Counted from the stretch's first letter, positions 9,370 through 18,550 are shown. The stretch is 64,000 bases of DNA from an uncultured Lachnospiraceae bacterium (GCA_947626945.1 CANQUC010000003.1:28846-92845), one strand, 5' to 3'. The notes: generated by a model not told the origin, from the letters alone. Numbers and translations are program-made.

Positions 9370-10446
9370 TCATTCCTGTGACCGGCCATCCTGCTGCCTG
9401 CCCATGGCAAGAAGCTCTTCCTCCAGCGCCGAAAGAAGCTGATCCTCCGGCACCTTTTTCAGGATCTTTCCTTTTTTGAATAAAAGTCCCTCCGAGACTC
9501 CCCCCGCGATGCCCAGGTCTGCCTCTCTCGCTTCGCCGGGCCCGTTGACCGCGCAGCCCATTACGGCCACTTTCAGATCCAGCGGGATCTTCTCTGTCAG
9601 CTGTTCCACCTGCCCGGCAAGCCCGATCAGATCGATCTTTGTCCTTCCGCAGGTAGGGCAGGAAACCACCTCGATCCCGCCTTTTCGCAGGCCCAGTGTC
9701 CGCAGGATCAGCTTTGCCGTCCGTATTTCCTCCCGGGGATCCCCGGTCAACGACACCCGAACGGTATCTCCAATGCCCTGGTTCAAAATAATGCCCAGGC
9801 CCACCGCCGACTTGATGTTGCCGCTGTAAACCGTGCCTGCCTCCGTGATGCCGATATGAAGCGGATAGTCTGTCCTGTCCGCGATCCACTCATGGGCTCT
9901 GACGCACATCATCACGTCGGAGGATTTGATGCTGATCACCAGATTTTCATAGCCCATCTCCTCAATGAGCCTGACTTTTTCCAGGGCGCTTTCCGCCAGT
10001 CCCCGGGGCGTGACGCCGCCATACTGTTCCAGATATTTCTTTTCCAGGGAACCGCTGTTAACGCCTACCCGAATTGGCACTCCCCGCTCTTTCGCGGCCG
10101 AGACCACCGAAAGGATCTTCTGTCTGGATCCGATGTTGCCGGGATTGATGCGGATCTTGTCCGCGCCGTTCTCAATGGCGGCAATGGCAAGCCTGTAATC
10201 AAAATGGATATCCGCCACAAGGGGGATATGGATCCGCTTTTTGATCTCTTTCAGGGCCGCGGCTGCCTCCATGGTGGGCACCGCCGATCGGATAATCTCG
10301 CATCCGGCCTGCTCCAGAGAAAGGATCTGGGCCACCGTAGCTTCCACATCCTCTGTTTTGGTATTGGTCATGGACTGGATCAGAACGGGAGCTCCCCCGC
10401 CGATGACCCTGTCGCCGATCCGGATCTGTCTTGTATTTTTTCTCAT
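9370..10446 (-). CDS. ispG: 4-hydroxy-3-methylbut-2-enyl diphosphate synthase
   Basis: IspG (GcpE) catalyses the penultimate step of the MEP isoprenoid pathway, reductively opening the cyclic diphosphate MEcPP to HMBPP with a [4Fe-4S] cluster. The 358-residue product has the TIM-barrel N-half (PVLIQSMTNTKTEDVEAT, ADIHFDYRLA, RINPGNIG) and the C-terminal cluster cysteines in SCPTCGR and MGCAVNGPGEA. The ATG at 10446 is preceded by GGAG at 7-bp spacing; in-frame GTG codons upstream lack that site. It sits in one run with dxr, uppS and cdsA. Confidence 0.96.
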   Translation of the reverse strand: MRKNTRQIRIGDRVIGGGAPVLIQSMTNTKTEDVEATVAQILSLEQAGCEIIRSAVPTMEAAAALKEIKKRIHIPLVADIHFDYRLAIAAIENGADKIRINPGNIGSRQKILSVVSAAKERGVPIRVGVNSGSLEKKYLEQYGGVTPRGLAESALEKVRLIEEMGYENLVISIKSSDVMMCVRAHEWIADRTDYPLHIGITEAGTVYSGNIKSAVGLGIILNQGIGDTVRVSLTGDPREEIRTAKLILRTLGLRKGGIEVVSCPTCGRTKIDLIGLAGQVEQLTEKIPLDLKVAVMGCAVNGPGEAREADLGIAGGVSEGLLFKKGKILKKVPEDQLLSALEEELLAMGRQQDGRSQE

Positions 10447-10459
10447 GGCTGTTCTCCGT

Positions 10460-11959
10460 TCACTGCTCACTTTCTGCGTCCTGTTCCGCGCTGTCCCGGG
10501 AAGCTGTCTCTTCCCCGGAATCCTCTTCGGAATTTTCTTCAGGATCTTCTCCGGAATCCTCCACGGAATCTTCTCCGGAATCCTCCCGTGAATCTTCCCC
10601 GGAATCTTCTTCCCGGGACGAATCCCCCTCTTCCGACGGCTCTGCCGAAGGCGCGGGGAGCGGCGGATAATCCTCCGGGTCTATGATCCCCCGTACCACT
10701 TTCACTGCCAGGATCCGCTTTACGGAAAGGTCGATGCGGTCCATGGAGATCCCGCCGTTTTTCACCGCGGATTCCACCGCCGCGTATGTACCGTCCAGAC
10801 TGCCGGGCATAAGCATCACATCCACGCCGGCGTCAATGGCTTTAAACACCGCTTCGCTGCTGCTGTAATATCTGGTCACCGCCTGCTCGCTTAAAGGAGC
10901 GGAGATCACCATGCCATAATACCCCAGCTCTTCCCGCAGGATCCGGCTCACCACCTTGGAGGAAAGAGCGCTTGGCGTCCGTTCCCCGTCCGTAAGGGCG
11001 GGAGCGGAAATATTGGACATCATGATGCCGTCTACGCCGGCGCTGATTCCCGCCAGGTAGGGAAGCCACTCTCTTGCCCGCATTTCCTCCTTGGACCGGT
11101 CCGTTTCTCCATACCCGTCCTGGGTGCTCTGGGCGATCCCGCCCTGGCCCGGAAAATATTTCATCACAGAGCTGACGCCCTCCTGCTGGATTCCCAGAAT
11201 CTGTCCCTCCGCCATTTGTCTCACCGTCATGGCGTCGCTTCCAAAAGCGCGTTTTCCCAGAATGGATTTTTCCGGATCCAGAACCACGTCCGCCACAGGC
11301 GCCAGATTCATATTGAACCCAAGCTCTTTCAGCGCCCGGGCCATATTCCCGGCGTCGGTCTGCGCCCGTTTGGCGTCTTTGCTTTCACCGTAGTCGGACG
11401 CGTCGTACAGCTGGGGCAATTCCAGATCCTCACGGGACCCAAGCACAGACCCGCTGCCGCCCTCCTCCTGCACCGCAATGAACATGGGCACCGGCGCGTT
11501 TTCCTGCAGTTCCCGGATGAACGAAGTCACCTGGTCTTTTGAGACCACGTTTTCCGGCCGGAACACCACGCCGCCTACAGGATAGGAAGACAGTCGGCTT
11601 TTTATTCTCTCATTGACAGAAGTACTGCTGCTGCCGCCCAGCTGGGAAAAATCCACCAGGAACATCTGCCCGATCTTTTCCTCCAGGGACAGGCCCGCCA
11701 GTACCCGTTCTACCTTTTCCTCCAGCTTTTTCCCTTCGGGATTTTCCGTGGGGACGGCTGCCGGCGTCTGGGGCAAAGGTTCGTCGGAGCTTTCCGGTTC
11801 CGGTTCTTCGCTTTCAGTCTCCGTCTGCACTTCTACCGGATCCGGCTTTGGATCCGCCTTTTGACGGAAAGGCTGCCGCAGCAGAAACATGCCTCCCACC
11901 GCCGCTCCCACTGCCAGCAGCGCCAGGATAATCAGCCCCGCGTTTTTCCATTTGTTCAT
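10460..11959 (-). CDS. Membrane-anchored GH3-family protein lacking catalytic residues
   Basis: The 499-residue protein has an N-terminal membrane anchor, an acidic linker, a GH3 (NagZ-like) TIM barrel and a C-terminal tail of about 50 residues made of EDSGEDS-type repeats. Fold markers remain (LSLEEKIGQMFLVDF, LGFNMNLAPVADV, GKRAFGSD, LREELGYYGMVIS). The NagZ motif KHFPGHGDTxxDSH is changed to KYFPGQGGIAQSTQ, and the nucleophile in TDDL/TDAL is replaced by SAPL (A354). Hydrolysis of N-acetylglucosaminides is therefore unlikely; a binding or structural envelope role is inference. It sits between rseP and ispG. An alternative GTG start at 11968 has AAGG upstream. Confidence 0.8.
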   Translation of the reverse strand: MNKWKNAGLIILALLAVGAAVGGMFLLRQPFRQKADPKPDPVEVQTETESEEPEPESSDEPLPQTPAAVPTENPEGKKLEEKVERVLAGLSLEEKIGQMFLVDFSQLGGSSSTSVNERIKSRLSSYPVGGVVFRPENVVSKDQVTSFIRELQENAPVPMFIAVQEEGGSGSVLGSREDLELPQLYDASDYGESKDAKRAQTDAGNMARALKELGFNMNLAPVADVVLDPEKSILGKRAFGSDAMTVRQMAEGQILGIQQEGVSSVMKYFPGQGGIAQSTQDGYGETDRSKEEMRAREWLPYLAGISAGVDGIMMSNISAPALTDGERTPSALSSKVVSRILREELGYYGMVISAPLSEQAVTRYYSSSEAVFKAIDAGVDVMLMPGSLDGTYAAVESAVKNGGISMDRIDLSVKRILAVKVVRGIIDPEDYPPLPAPSAEPSEEGDSSREEDSGEDSREDSGEDSVEDSGEDPEENSEEDSGEETASRDSAEQDAESEQ

Positions 11960-11977
11960 ATGATTCACTCTCTTACC

Positions 11978-13261
11978 TTAAAAAAATATCTTCCGCACAT
12001 CGTTGACCATGACCACAACCATAAGCCCCAGAAGCAGCACATAACCGATCATATGCACAAGGCCTTCCTTTTGAGGGCTGATCCGCTTGCCCCGTATGGC
12101 TTCGATGACAAGAAACAACAGCCGTCCTCCATCCAGCGCGGGGATGGGCAGCAGGTTCATCACACCCAGATTGGCGGTAAGCAGAATCGACAGGTTCAGC
12201 ATGGTCAGCACCACGGACAGCCAGCCGGCTTCCCGGGTCTGCTCATAAGTATTTCCAATGGTGTCCACGATCCCTACGGGACCAGACAGGTCGTTTAAGC
12301 TTACATTGCCGCTAAACAGCATCCCCAGTGACTTAAAAGTCGTCACGATCCAGTATTTCACTTCATAAAGACTGTATTTCACCACAGAAAAGACGCTTTC
12401 CCGTGTGCGGTATGAGGAATCCAGATAAAGACCGTTTTCATAGCTGGAGGTTTTGATGGTGTTCATGTTTCGCTCCAGCCGCTCTCCCTTCCGTTCCAGC
12501 GTAATGGTCAGGGGCTTGTCGCCTTCCGAATTGATAATCTCTGAGATTTCATTGGGATCCTCAATGGTCTTTCCGTTGATAGCCATGATCTGATCCCCAG
12601 GCAAAAGGCCCGCCCCATCCGCGGGGCTGTCTTTCTCCACTTCCGTAATCTCCTGCTGGGTGTAGGTGATCCCGATCCGGTATCTCTTTATGAGCTCCGG
12701 CGTGACTACAGCCGTTCCGGTTACGGTCTCTTTTCCCTCCTGCCGCTCATAGGTAATCTCCAAAGGCTCCTGGGGAGCCAGCATCATATCCAGGGAAACC
12801 TCTCTGGAAAGGGCTACTTTTCTGCCGTTCAGCCTTTTGATCAGATCTCCGTCTTTCAGGCCCGCCTCCGCCGCCGGAGACCCTTCCTGCACCTGCCGGA
12901 TTGTGGGCAGGTCGTATCCGGCAACGCCTATTACGATCAGCGCCAGCACAAAGGCCAGAATAAAATTAAAAAACGGACCCGCAAACACTACCGCCATTCT
13001 GACCCACACGGATTTGTTGTTGAACAGTTTCTCGTCCTTTTGGTCAAACTGGTCGTCCTCACCCATGACACAGGCTCCGCCAAAGGGCAGAAGATTCAGA
13101 CTGTACTCCGTCTCTCCTCTTTTAAAGCCCACCAGCTTTGGCCCCAGTCCCAGTGAAAACTCATAGACCCGCACATGATTCCATTTTGCCACGAGAAAAT
13201 GTCCCAGCTCATGAATGATGATAATCGCGCTGAAAATAAGAATGGCAATCAGGATATTCAA
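11978..13261 (-). CDS. rseP: Site-2 intramembrane zinc metalloprotease RseP
   Basis: This M50 protease cleaves membrane-embedded substrates such as anti-sigma factors or signal-peptide remnants. The 427 residues include HELGH at 17-21 in the first membrane helix, two PDZ domains (around QEGSPAAEAGLKDGD and KDSPADGAGLLPGDQ), and the second metal ligand in the LDG motif of NLLPIPALDGGR. The start codon is TTG, with AGGTG at 5-bp spacing. It follows dxr by 18 bases, the common cdsA-dxr-rseP order in Firmicutes. Confidence 0.95.
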   Translation of the reverse strand: MNILIAILIFSAIIIIHELGHFLVAKWNHVRVYEFSLGLGPKLVGFKRGETEYSLNLLPFGGACVMGEDDQFDQKDEKLFNNKSVWVRMAVVFAGPFFNFILAFVLALIVIGVAGYDLPTIRQVQEGSPAAEAGLKDGDLIKRLNGRKVALSREVSLDMMLAPQEPLEITYERQEGKETVTGTAVVTPELIKRYRIGITYTQQEITEVEKDSPADGAGLLPGDQIMAINGKTIEDPNEISEIINSEGDKPLTITLERKGERLERNMNTIKTSSYENGLYLDSSYRTRESVFSVVKYSLYEVKYWIVTTFKSLGMLFSGNVSLNDLSGPVGIVDTIGNTYEQTREAGWLSVVLTMLNLSILLTANLGVMNLLPIPALDGGRLLFLVIEAIRGKRISPQKEGLVHMIGYVLLLGLMVVVMVNDVRKIFF

Positions 13262-13279
13262 TCTTACACCTGCTTTCCT

Positions 13280-14434
13280 TTAAGCCTTTTTTAATCGCTC
13301 TTCTAAATATGAATATGTTTCCCGCTCCGCGTCCAGAATCTCTTCCAGATTCGGATCCTGTATCTGGGGAAATGCTCCAAGCGCTTCCCCGATGTATCCC
13401 GCGATATCCAGAAAACCGATCTTTTCCTTTAAAAACTGCGCCACAAGATATTCGTTGGCGGCATTGAACACCACCGGGCGGATACCGCCTTCCCCGGCGG
13501 CTTGCAGAGCCAGCTTCAATCCTTCAAAGGTATCCGGGTCCGGTTCTTCAAAGGTGATCTGCCCGATCCTGGCGAAATCCACCCGTTCCACATCGGACGC
13601 TTTCCTTTGAGGATAATAAAGGGCATACTGAATGGGCAGCTTCATGTCCGGCATTCCCAGCTGAGCGATCACCGCGCCGTCGGTAAACTGTACCATGGAA
13701 TGAATGATGCTCTGAGGATGGATCAGAACCCGGATCTGATCAAGATCCACCCCAAACAGCCACTTAGCCTCCATTACCTCCAGGCCTTTGTTGACCATGG
13801 TGGCCGAGTCAATGGTGATTTTGCTGCCCATAGACCAGTTGGGATGCCGCAGGGCGTCCTTTGGCCTTACATGTCTGAGCCTGCTTTTTGAGTATCCCCG
13901 GAAAGGTCCTCCGGAAGCCGTCAGCAAAATCGTTTCTATCTGATTTTCCCGTTCTCCCTGAAGAGACTGAAAAATGGCGCTGTGCTCGCTGTCTACCGGA
14001 AGAATGGAAACTCCCTTTTCTTTTGCAAGGGGCATGATCAGATGTCCCGCGGTCACAAGGGTTTCCTTGTTTGCAAGGGCAATGTCCTTTCCCGCCTCTA
14101 TGGCCGCTATGGTTGGCCGGATCCCGATCATCCCCACCACGGCGGTTACCAGAATGTCTGTCTCCGGATCTGTTGCCAGGGCGATCAGGCCATCCATGCC
14201 TCCAAGCACCTTTACCGGCAGATCCGCTACTTTCACCGCCAGTTCCCGGGCCTTATCCTCCTGCCATACCACGGCCATCTCCGGAGAAAATTCCCGGATC
14301 TGCCGCTCCAGCAGGGCAATATTGGACCCGGCGGACAGGCCGGTTACCTTCAGATCATCCCGGTGTTTTTCCACGATCTGAAGCGTCTGCGTGCCAATGG
14401 AGCCTGTGGACCCCAGTATGGCGATCTTCTTCAA
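13280..14434 (-). CDS. dxr: 1-deoxy-D-xylulose 5-phosphate reductoisomerase
   Basis: Dxr makes 2-C-methyl-D-erythritol 4-phosphate with NADPH, the committed MEP-pathway step. The product has ILGSTGSIGTQ for NADPH binding, PVDSEHSAIFQ for metal and substrate, SGGPFRG in the flexible loop, and MPDMKLPIQYAL. I favour the TTG at 14434: it gives the usual start (M)KKIAILGSTG and has GGAG at 9-bp spacing, whereas the ATG at 14443 abuts the GAGGAG with no spacer. It is followed by rseP. Confidence 0.96.
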   Translation of the reverse strand: MKKIAILGSTGSIGTQTLQIVEKHRDDLKVTGLSAGSNIALLERQIREFSPEMAVVWQEDKARELAVKVADLPVKVLGGMDGLIALATDPETDILVTAVVGMIGIRPTIAAIEAGKDIALANKETLVTAGHLIMPLAKEKGVSILPVDSEHSAIFQSLQGERENQIETILLTASGGPFRGYSKSRLRHVRPKDALRHPNWSMGSKITIDSATMVNKGLEVMEAKWLFGVDLDQIRVLIHPQSIIHSMVQFTDGAVIAQLGMPDMKLPIQYALYYPQRKASDVERVDFARIGQITFEEPDPDTFEGLKLALQAAGEGGIRPVVFNAANEYLVAQFLKEKIGFLDIAGYIGEALGAFPQIQDPNLEEILDAERETYSYLEERLKKA

Positions 14435-14469
14435 TCTGTCCATCTCCTCTTATTGCGCCGAAAAAAAAC

Positions 14470-15282
14470 TCACAGCAAAAACACAGCCAGGTAATAGATC
14501 ATGGGGGCGGTAAAGATTACGCTGTCAAACCGGTCCAGAATGCCCCCGTGCCCCGGGATCACAGTTCCATAATCCTTCAGGCCGCAGTCCCGTTTGACAG
14601 CGGACGCCGCCAGATCCCCGATCTGGGCAACCACCGCGCCCACGCCGCAGATAACGGCGTAAACCAGCTTTGGATGAAGCTTTCCCGTGGCCGCAGTTAT
14701 AATGGCGGCATAGGCCGTTCCAAGAAGCATCGCGCCTGCCAGACCGCCCACCGCTCCTTCAATGGATTTTTTGGGGCTGAGCCTGGGAGTCATCTTATGA
14801 TTGCCTACCGTTTTGGCTGTGATCATTCCCACGCAGTAAGCGCAGGTATCATATCCCCAGCTGGATAAAAAAGTCAGCCATACAAGGGCGCTGCCGGACG
14901 GCAGTCTTCTTGTGCGGTAGATAAAGGACAGCATCACCGCCACATAAAAAAAGCCAAAAAAGGCCATCACAATCTGACCTGCCTGATATTTCGGAAACGT
15001 AAAGACATAACAGCCAAGGAGCAGGATCAGAAACAGCATCCCAAACATCCACAGCCATTCTCCCTCCAGCCTCTGGCGCAGGAACAGATAATAGCCCACA
15101 GCGGCGGCATAGCCCAGATAGCCCGGGAGCCCAAAGGTGATCTTTTCCGTCTGATAAAGCTCTCCCATACCGATCACCGACAGGCCAAGGAGCGTTACCA
15201 GCAGGATATCACCGCCGGCGTAAATTGTCAAAAACGCCCCGATCACAAGAAAGATGCCGCTGATCAGCCTTGTCTTAAACAT
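14470..15282 (-). CDS. cdsA: Phosphatidate cytidylyltransferase
   Basis: CdsA converts phosphatidate and CTP to CDP-diacylglycerol, the branch point for phospholipids. The 270-residue polytopic protein has about eight hydrophobic helices. Its C-terminal signature is intact: SPKKSIEGAVGG, then SAVKRDCGLKDYGTVIPGHGG and LDRFDS. The ATG at 15282 overlaps the end of uppS by 8 bases, implying translational coupling. Confidence 0.95.
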   Translation of the reverse strand: MFKTRLISGIFLVIGAFLTIYAGGDILLVTLLGLSVIGMGELYQTEKITFGLPGYLGYAAAVGYYLFLRQRLEGEWLWMFGMLFLILLLGCYVFTFPKYQAGQIVMAFFGFFYVAVMLSFIYRTRRLPSGSALVWLTFLSSWGYDTCAYCVGMITAKTVGNHKMTPRLSPKKSIEGAVGGLAGAMLLGTAYAAIITAATGKLHPKLVYAVICGVGAVVAQIGDLAASAVKRDCGLKDYGTVIPGHGGILDRFDSVIFTAPMIYYLAVFLL

Positions 15283-15979
15283 CCTGTTCCTCCTTCACGC
15301 CTCCAAACCGGCGTTCTCTTTTGTTGTAATAGGCTACCGCCTCCCGCAGGTTCTCCGGCGTAAAGGCAGGCCACGGTATGTCCGTAAAATAAAACTCTGT
15401 ATAGGCCATCTGCCAGAGCAGATAATTGGACAGCCGCATCTCTCCGCTTGTACGGATCAGCAGATCCGGGTCCGGAAGCTCTCTGGTGTCCAGATAAGAG
15501 GAGAACAGTTCTTCCGTGATCTCCTCGGGTTTTCTTTTGTCTTCCGCCATCCTTCGCATGGCGCGCACCATTTCATCCCGGCTGCCGTAATTGATGGCAA
15601 TGGTAAAATTCATGCCGTCATAGTCTCTGGATGTTTCCTCCAGCTGCCGGATCCGCCGCTGAATAGAAGCGTCCAGGCGGGTCAGGTCTCCGATGACCCG
15701 GCAGCGCATATTGTTTTTCTTCGCGGTGCGAAGACAGGTTTTCATGTACTGATGAAGCAGATTCATCAGCGCGTCCACCTCTTCCTTTGGCCGGTTCCAG
15801 TTTTCTGTGGAAAAGGCGTACATCGTCACATATCGGATGCCCATATCATATGCCGCGGACAGGATATTCTCCACATTTCTCGCCCCCTGCATATGACCAT
15901 AATTTCTGGGCATTCCCTTGCTTTTTGCCCACCTGCCGTTTCCGTCCAGTATGATGGCAACATGATTTGGAATCTTCAT
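15275..15979 (-). CDS. uppS: Undecaprenyl diphosphate synthase
   Basis: This cis-prenyltransferase adds isopentenyl units to farnesyl diphosphate to make the C55 carrier for peptidoglycan and wall polymers. The 234 residues show the catalytic Asp in AIILDGNGRWAKSKG, the middle motif FSTENWNRP, and RTSGEMRLSNYLLWQMAYTE. The start is the ATG at 15979, where GGAG is 6 bases away; an ATG two codons earlier would overlap that site. The frame is open upstream to 16024 but conserved sequence starts here. Confidence 0.95.
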   Translation of the reverse strand: MKIPNHVAIILDGNGRWAKSKGMPRNYGHMQGARNVENILSAAYDMGIRYVTMYAFSTENWNRPKEEVDALMNLLHQYMKTCLRTAKKNNMRCRVIGDLTRLDASIQRRIRQLEETSRDYDGMNFTIAINYGSRDEMVRAMRRMAEDKRKPEEITEELFSSYLDTRELPDPDLLIRTSGEMRLSNYLLWQMAYTEFYFTDIPWPAFTPENLREAVAYYNKRERRFGGVKEEQDV

Positions 15980-16027
15980 CTTCATCTCCGTCCCGGAGCG
16001 TTTGCGCCCCGCGTTTGCAATCAATAC

Positions 16028-16086
16028 GAAAAACAGCTGTTTTACTATCAGATCACGGGATTTTGATAATAAAACAGCCTTTTTCT
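16028..16086 (-). terminator. Terminator between frr and uppS
   Basis: On the minus strand GCTGTTTTATTATCA and TGATAGTAAAACAGC form a 15-bp stem with one G-T pair and a 13-base loop, followed by GTTTTT. It separates the frr transcript from the uppS run. Confidence 0.8.
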
Positions 16087-16088
16087 AC

Positions 16089-16643
16089 TTAAACAGTTAA
16101 TACTTCCCTGGACTTTACATCAATGGCCTTATCAATCTCCTTCACATACTGATCGGTCATCTTCTGTACTTTTTCTTCCAGCTCTTTGATCTCATCTTCA
16201 GATATATCGGAATTCTTTCCCAGCTTTTTCAGGCCGTCATTGGCATCCCGGCGGATGTTCCTTATGGCGACTTTTGCATTTTCGCCCTTTTTCTTGATCT
16301 CTTTTACAAGATCTTTTCTGCGCTCCTCCGTCAGTTCCGGAAAGATCAGGCGGATCAGCTTTCCGTCGTTTGTGGGGGTAATGCCCACGTCAGACGCCAG
16401 AATGGCTTTTTCGATCACCTTGATCATTCCCGGCTCCCAGGGCTGGATCTGCAGCATTCTGGGCTCCGGTACCGTAACGTTGGCCACCTGCTGGATCGGC
16501 GAGGGCGTTCCGTAATAATCTACCCGGATCCGGTCCAGTACATGGGGATTGGCCCGTCCCGCCCGGATCGTAGTCAGCTCCGATTCCAGATTTGCCATTG
16601 TCTTTTTCATTTTTCCGTCATATTGCTGTAATCTCTCATCCAT
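16089..16643 (-). CDS. frr: Ribosome recycling factor
   Basis: RRF splits post-termination ribosomes together with EF-G. The 184-residue product matches the family from the helical start to the C-terminal helices. Recognisable segments are LTTIRAGRANPHVLDRI, YYGTPSPIQQVANV, WEPGMIKVIEKAI and FPELTEERRKDLVK. It lies 40 bases after pyrH, the standard Firmicute pair. Confidence 0.97.
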   Translation of the reverse strand: MDERLQQYDGKMKKTMANLESELTTIRAGRANPHVLDRIRVDYYGTPSPIQQVANVTVPEPRMLQIQPWEPGMIKVIEKAILASDVGITPTNDGKLIRLIFPELTEERRKDLVKEIKKKGENAKVAIRNIRRDANDGLKKLGKNSDISEDEIKELEEKVQKMTDQYVKEIDKAIDVKSREVLTV

Positions 16644-16683
16644 CAGTAACCCCTCCCGTTTTCAATTCTATACAGCCGGTTTT

Positions 16684-17379
16684 CTACACCGTCACTTTTG
16701 TCCCCCGAAAAGTTCCTTTTACCGTTTCCACAATGCTGTTTTCTTCATTCAGGCCAAACACCATCATAGGCATCCTGTTTTCCATGCAGAGGATGGTAGC
16801 CGCCAGGTCGATCACCTGAAGCTTTTTGTCCAGCACCTCTTCAATGGAAATCTCCTCATATTTTCTGGCGCCGGGATTTTCTTTGGGATCGCTGTCGTAG
16901 ACGCCGTCCACCGCTTTCGCAAGAAGAATCACATCCGCCTCGATCTCCACCGCCCGCAGCACTGTGGCTGTGTCCGTGGAAAAATAAGGATGTCCGGTTC
17001 CGCCCGCGAAAAAGGTTACGATCCCTTTGTTCAGATATTTCAGGGCCCGGTCCTTGGAAAACAGTTTGGTAAAGGATCCGCATTCAAAAGGCGTCAGGAT
17101 CTGGGTCTGCATTCCCACCGCCCGGAAGATCTCCGAAACATAAATACAGTTCATTACCGTGGCCAGCATTCCGATCTGGTCTGCCTTGGTCCGGTCAATG
17201 TTTTCGCTGGTGCGTCCCCGCCAGAAATTGCCGCCGCCAATGACCACGCTGACCTGAATGCCGTCGTCTGTCAGCTGTTTTACCTGCTTTGCCACCTTCG
17301 TCACCGTAGGCTCGTCAAATCCTGTCTTTTTATCTCCCGCAAGGGCTTCGCCGCTAAGCTTCAGCAATACTCTCTTCAT
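16684..17379 (-). CDS. pyrH: UMP kinase
   Basis: PyrH phosphorylates UMP to UDP in pyrimidine nucleotide synthesis. The 231 residues carry the amino-acid-kinase fold: KRVLLKLSGEALAG, VVIGGGNFWRG, FAGGTGHPYFSTDTA (UMP site) and AKAVDGVYDSDPK. The ATG at 17379 has GGAG at 7-bp spacing. It sits between the deacetylase gene and frr. Confidence 0.97.
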   Translation of the reverse strand: MKRVLLKLSGEALAGDKKTGFDEPTVTKVAKQVKQLTDDGIQVSVVIGGGNFWRGRTSENIDRTKADQIGMLATVMNCIYVSEIFRAVGMQTQILTPFECGSFTKLFSKDRALKYLNKGIVTFFAGGTGHPYFSTDTATVLRAVEIEADVILLAKAVDGVYDSDPKENPGARKYEEISIEEVLDKKLQVIDLAATILCMENRMPMMVFGLNEENSIVETVKGTFRGTKVTV

Positions 17380-17415
17380 CTGGGTTCTCCTTTATTTGGC
17401 GCCGGCCAGGGTCTG

Positions 17416-18357
17416 TCAGTCTGCCAGGGTGTGGTGCACCGGGGGAGTCTTGGCCGTGATCACGTCAAATGTCAGCCCCCTGTCGATGCAGCTTTGGATA
17501 ATGGAGGGCAGCGCCTCCACCGTGGTGTTGTGGTCTCCCGCGTCGTGCATCAGCACAACGCTCTGATCGGTTTTGCCAAGATTTTTCTGGGCTTCTGAAA
17601 TCAGCGTCTCAACCGGTCTGTCTGCACCCTCTCCGTCTGTGGTGTCCACGTTCCAGTCAAAATAGGCGATTCCCCTGCTGTCCAACACGTCCACAAAGGA
17701 CTGCATAGGCAGCTGCCGCACGGAAAGCCGGTTGGAACTGCCTCCCGGGAACCGGTATACCATAGGTGTTTTTCCGGTAACCCGCTTCACCAGGGACTGG
17801 ATCCTGTCCAGATCCGCGGTGAATTTTTCCGTGGACGCATAGACCTCTTCATATTCATGGCTGTAGGAGTGCATGGCAATCTCATGGCCTGCCTCCGCGA
17901 TCTTCTTATACCGTTCGATGTTTTTGGCGTCCTCTCTGCCGTTTACAAAAAAGGTCGCCTTTACTTTATACCGGTCCAGAATCTCCAGGATCCGCTCCGT
18001 ATTGTCGCTTGGTCCGTCGTCAAAGGTCAGATAAACGTATTTGGTTCCGGGAACGGGAGTTGGCGCCGCTGTCGGATCCGCCTGATCCGGCTGCTCTGTC
18101 CGGGAGCTTTGATCCTCTCCGTCTTTCTCCGACGATTCCCCATCCTCTGACACCTGCTTATCATTCTTGCTGTTTCCCGCAGACGCTGCGTTGACAGCCT
18201 CTTTCTGCACTTTTTCCACCTTTGCTTCCCTGATCTCGTCGATCTGTTTTTGCATGGATCCCATCCGAAACAGGAAGAATATGTTCAGGATCAGCAAAAG
18301 GACCGCAATGGCCAATGACGCAAGAACCATTAACTGCAGTTTTCTTTTTGCTTTCAT
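17416..18357 (-). CDS. Membrane-anchored polysaccharide deacetylase (CE4)
   Basis: The 313-residue protein has an N-terminal membrane anchor (MVLASLAIAVLLLILNIFFLF), a charged Ser/Glu-rich linker and a carbohydrate esterase 4 domain. All catalytic motifs are visible: TFDDGPS, HSYSHEY (metal His), RFPGGSSN, DWNVD and LMHDAG. It probably deacetylates peptidoglycan N-acetylglucosamine or another surface glycan. The ATG at 18357 follows GGAGG; the open frame to 18480 has no such site. It is first in a run with pyrH and frr. Confidence 0.9.
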   Translation of the reverse strand: MKAKRKLQLMVLASLAIAVLLLILNIFFLFRMGSMQKQIDEIREAKVEKVQKEAVNAASAGNSKNDKQVSEDGESSEKDGEDQSSRTEQPDQADPTAAPTPVPGTKYVYLTFDDGPSDNTERILEILDRYKVKATFFVNGREDAKNIERYKKIAEAGHEIAMHSYSHEYEEVYASTEKFTADLDRIQSLVKRVTGKTPMVYRFPGGSSNRLSVRQLPMQSFVDVLDSRGIAYFDWNVDTTDGEGADRPVETLISEAQKNLGKTDQSVVLMHDAGDHNTTVEALPSIIQSCIDRGLTFDVITAKTPPVHHTLAD

Positions 18358-18438
18358 CTTTTTGTGCCTCCGTTTACAGTGTCCCACAAAAAACCGCATT
18401 TTATCTCTCACAAAAACTGTTAAAACGGCTATGCAAAA

Positions 18439-18467
18439 ATTGTACCAAATCGGCGAAAAAATAGCAA
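18439..18467 (-). promoter_or_regulatory. Promoter of the deacetylase-pyrH-frr run
   Basis: TTGCTA (18467-18462), a 17-base spacer and TACAAT (18444-18439) on the minus strand. The AT-rich stretch from here to the trpA stop at 18551 shows no clear terminator. Confidence 0.6.
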
Positions 18468-18550
18468 GGCTGTTTCCCAAGTTTTAATTTCAATTCTTTT
18501 AAAAATTTTTGAAATTTTTACATATTTTTGTAACAAATCGTCTTCGTCTT

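Noticed and set aside
18480..18550. AT-rich stretch considered as a CodY box
   Set aside because: The best 15-base match to AATTTTCWGAAAATT has five mismatches, so it is not supported.
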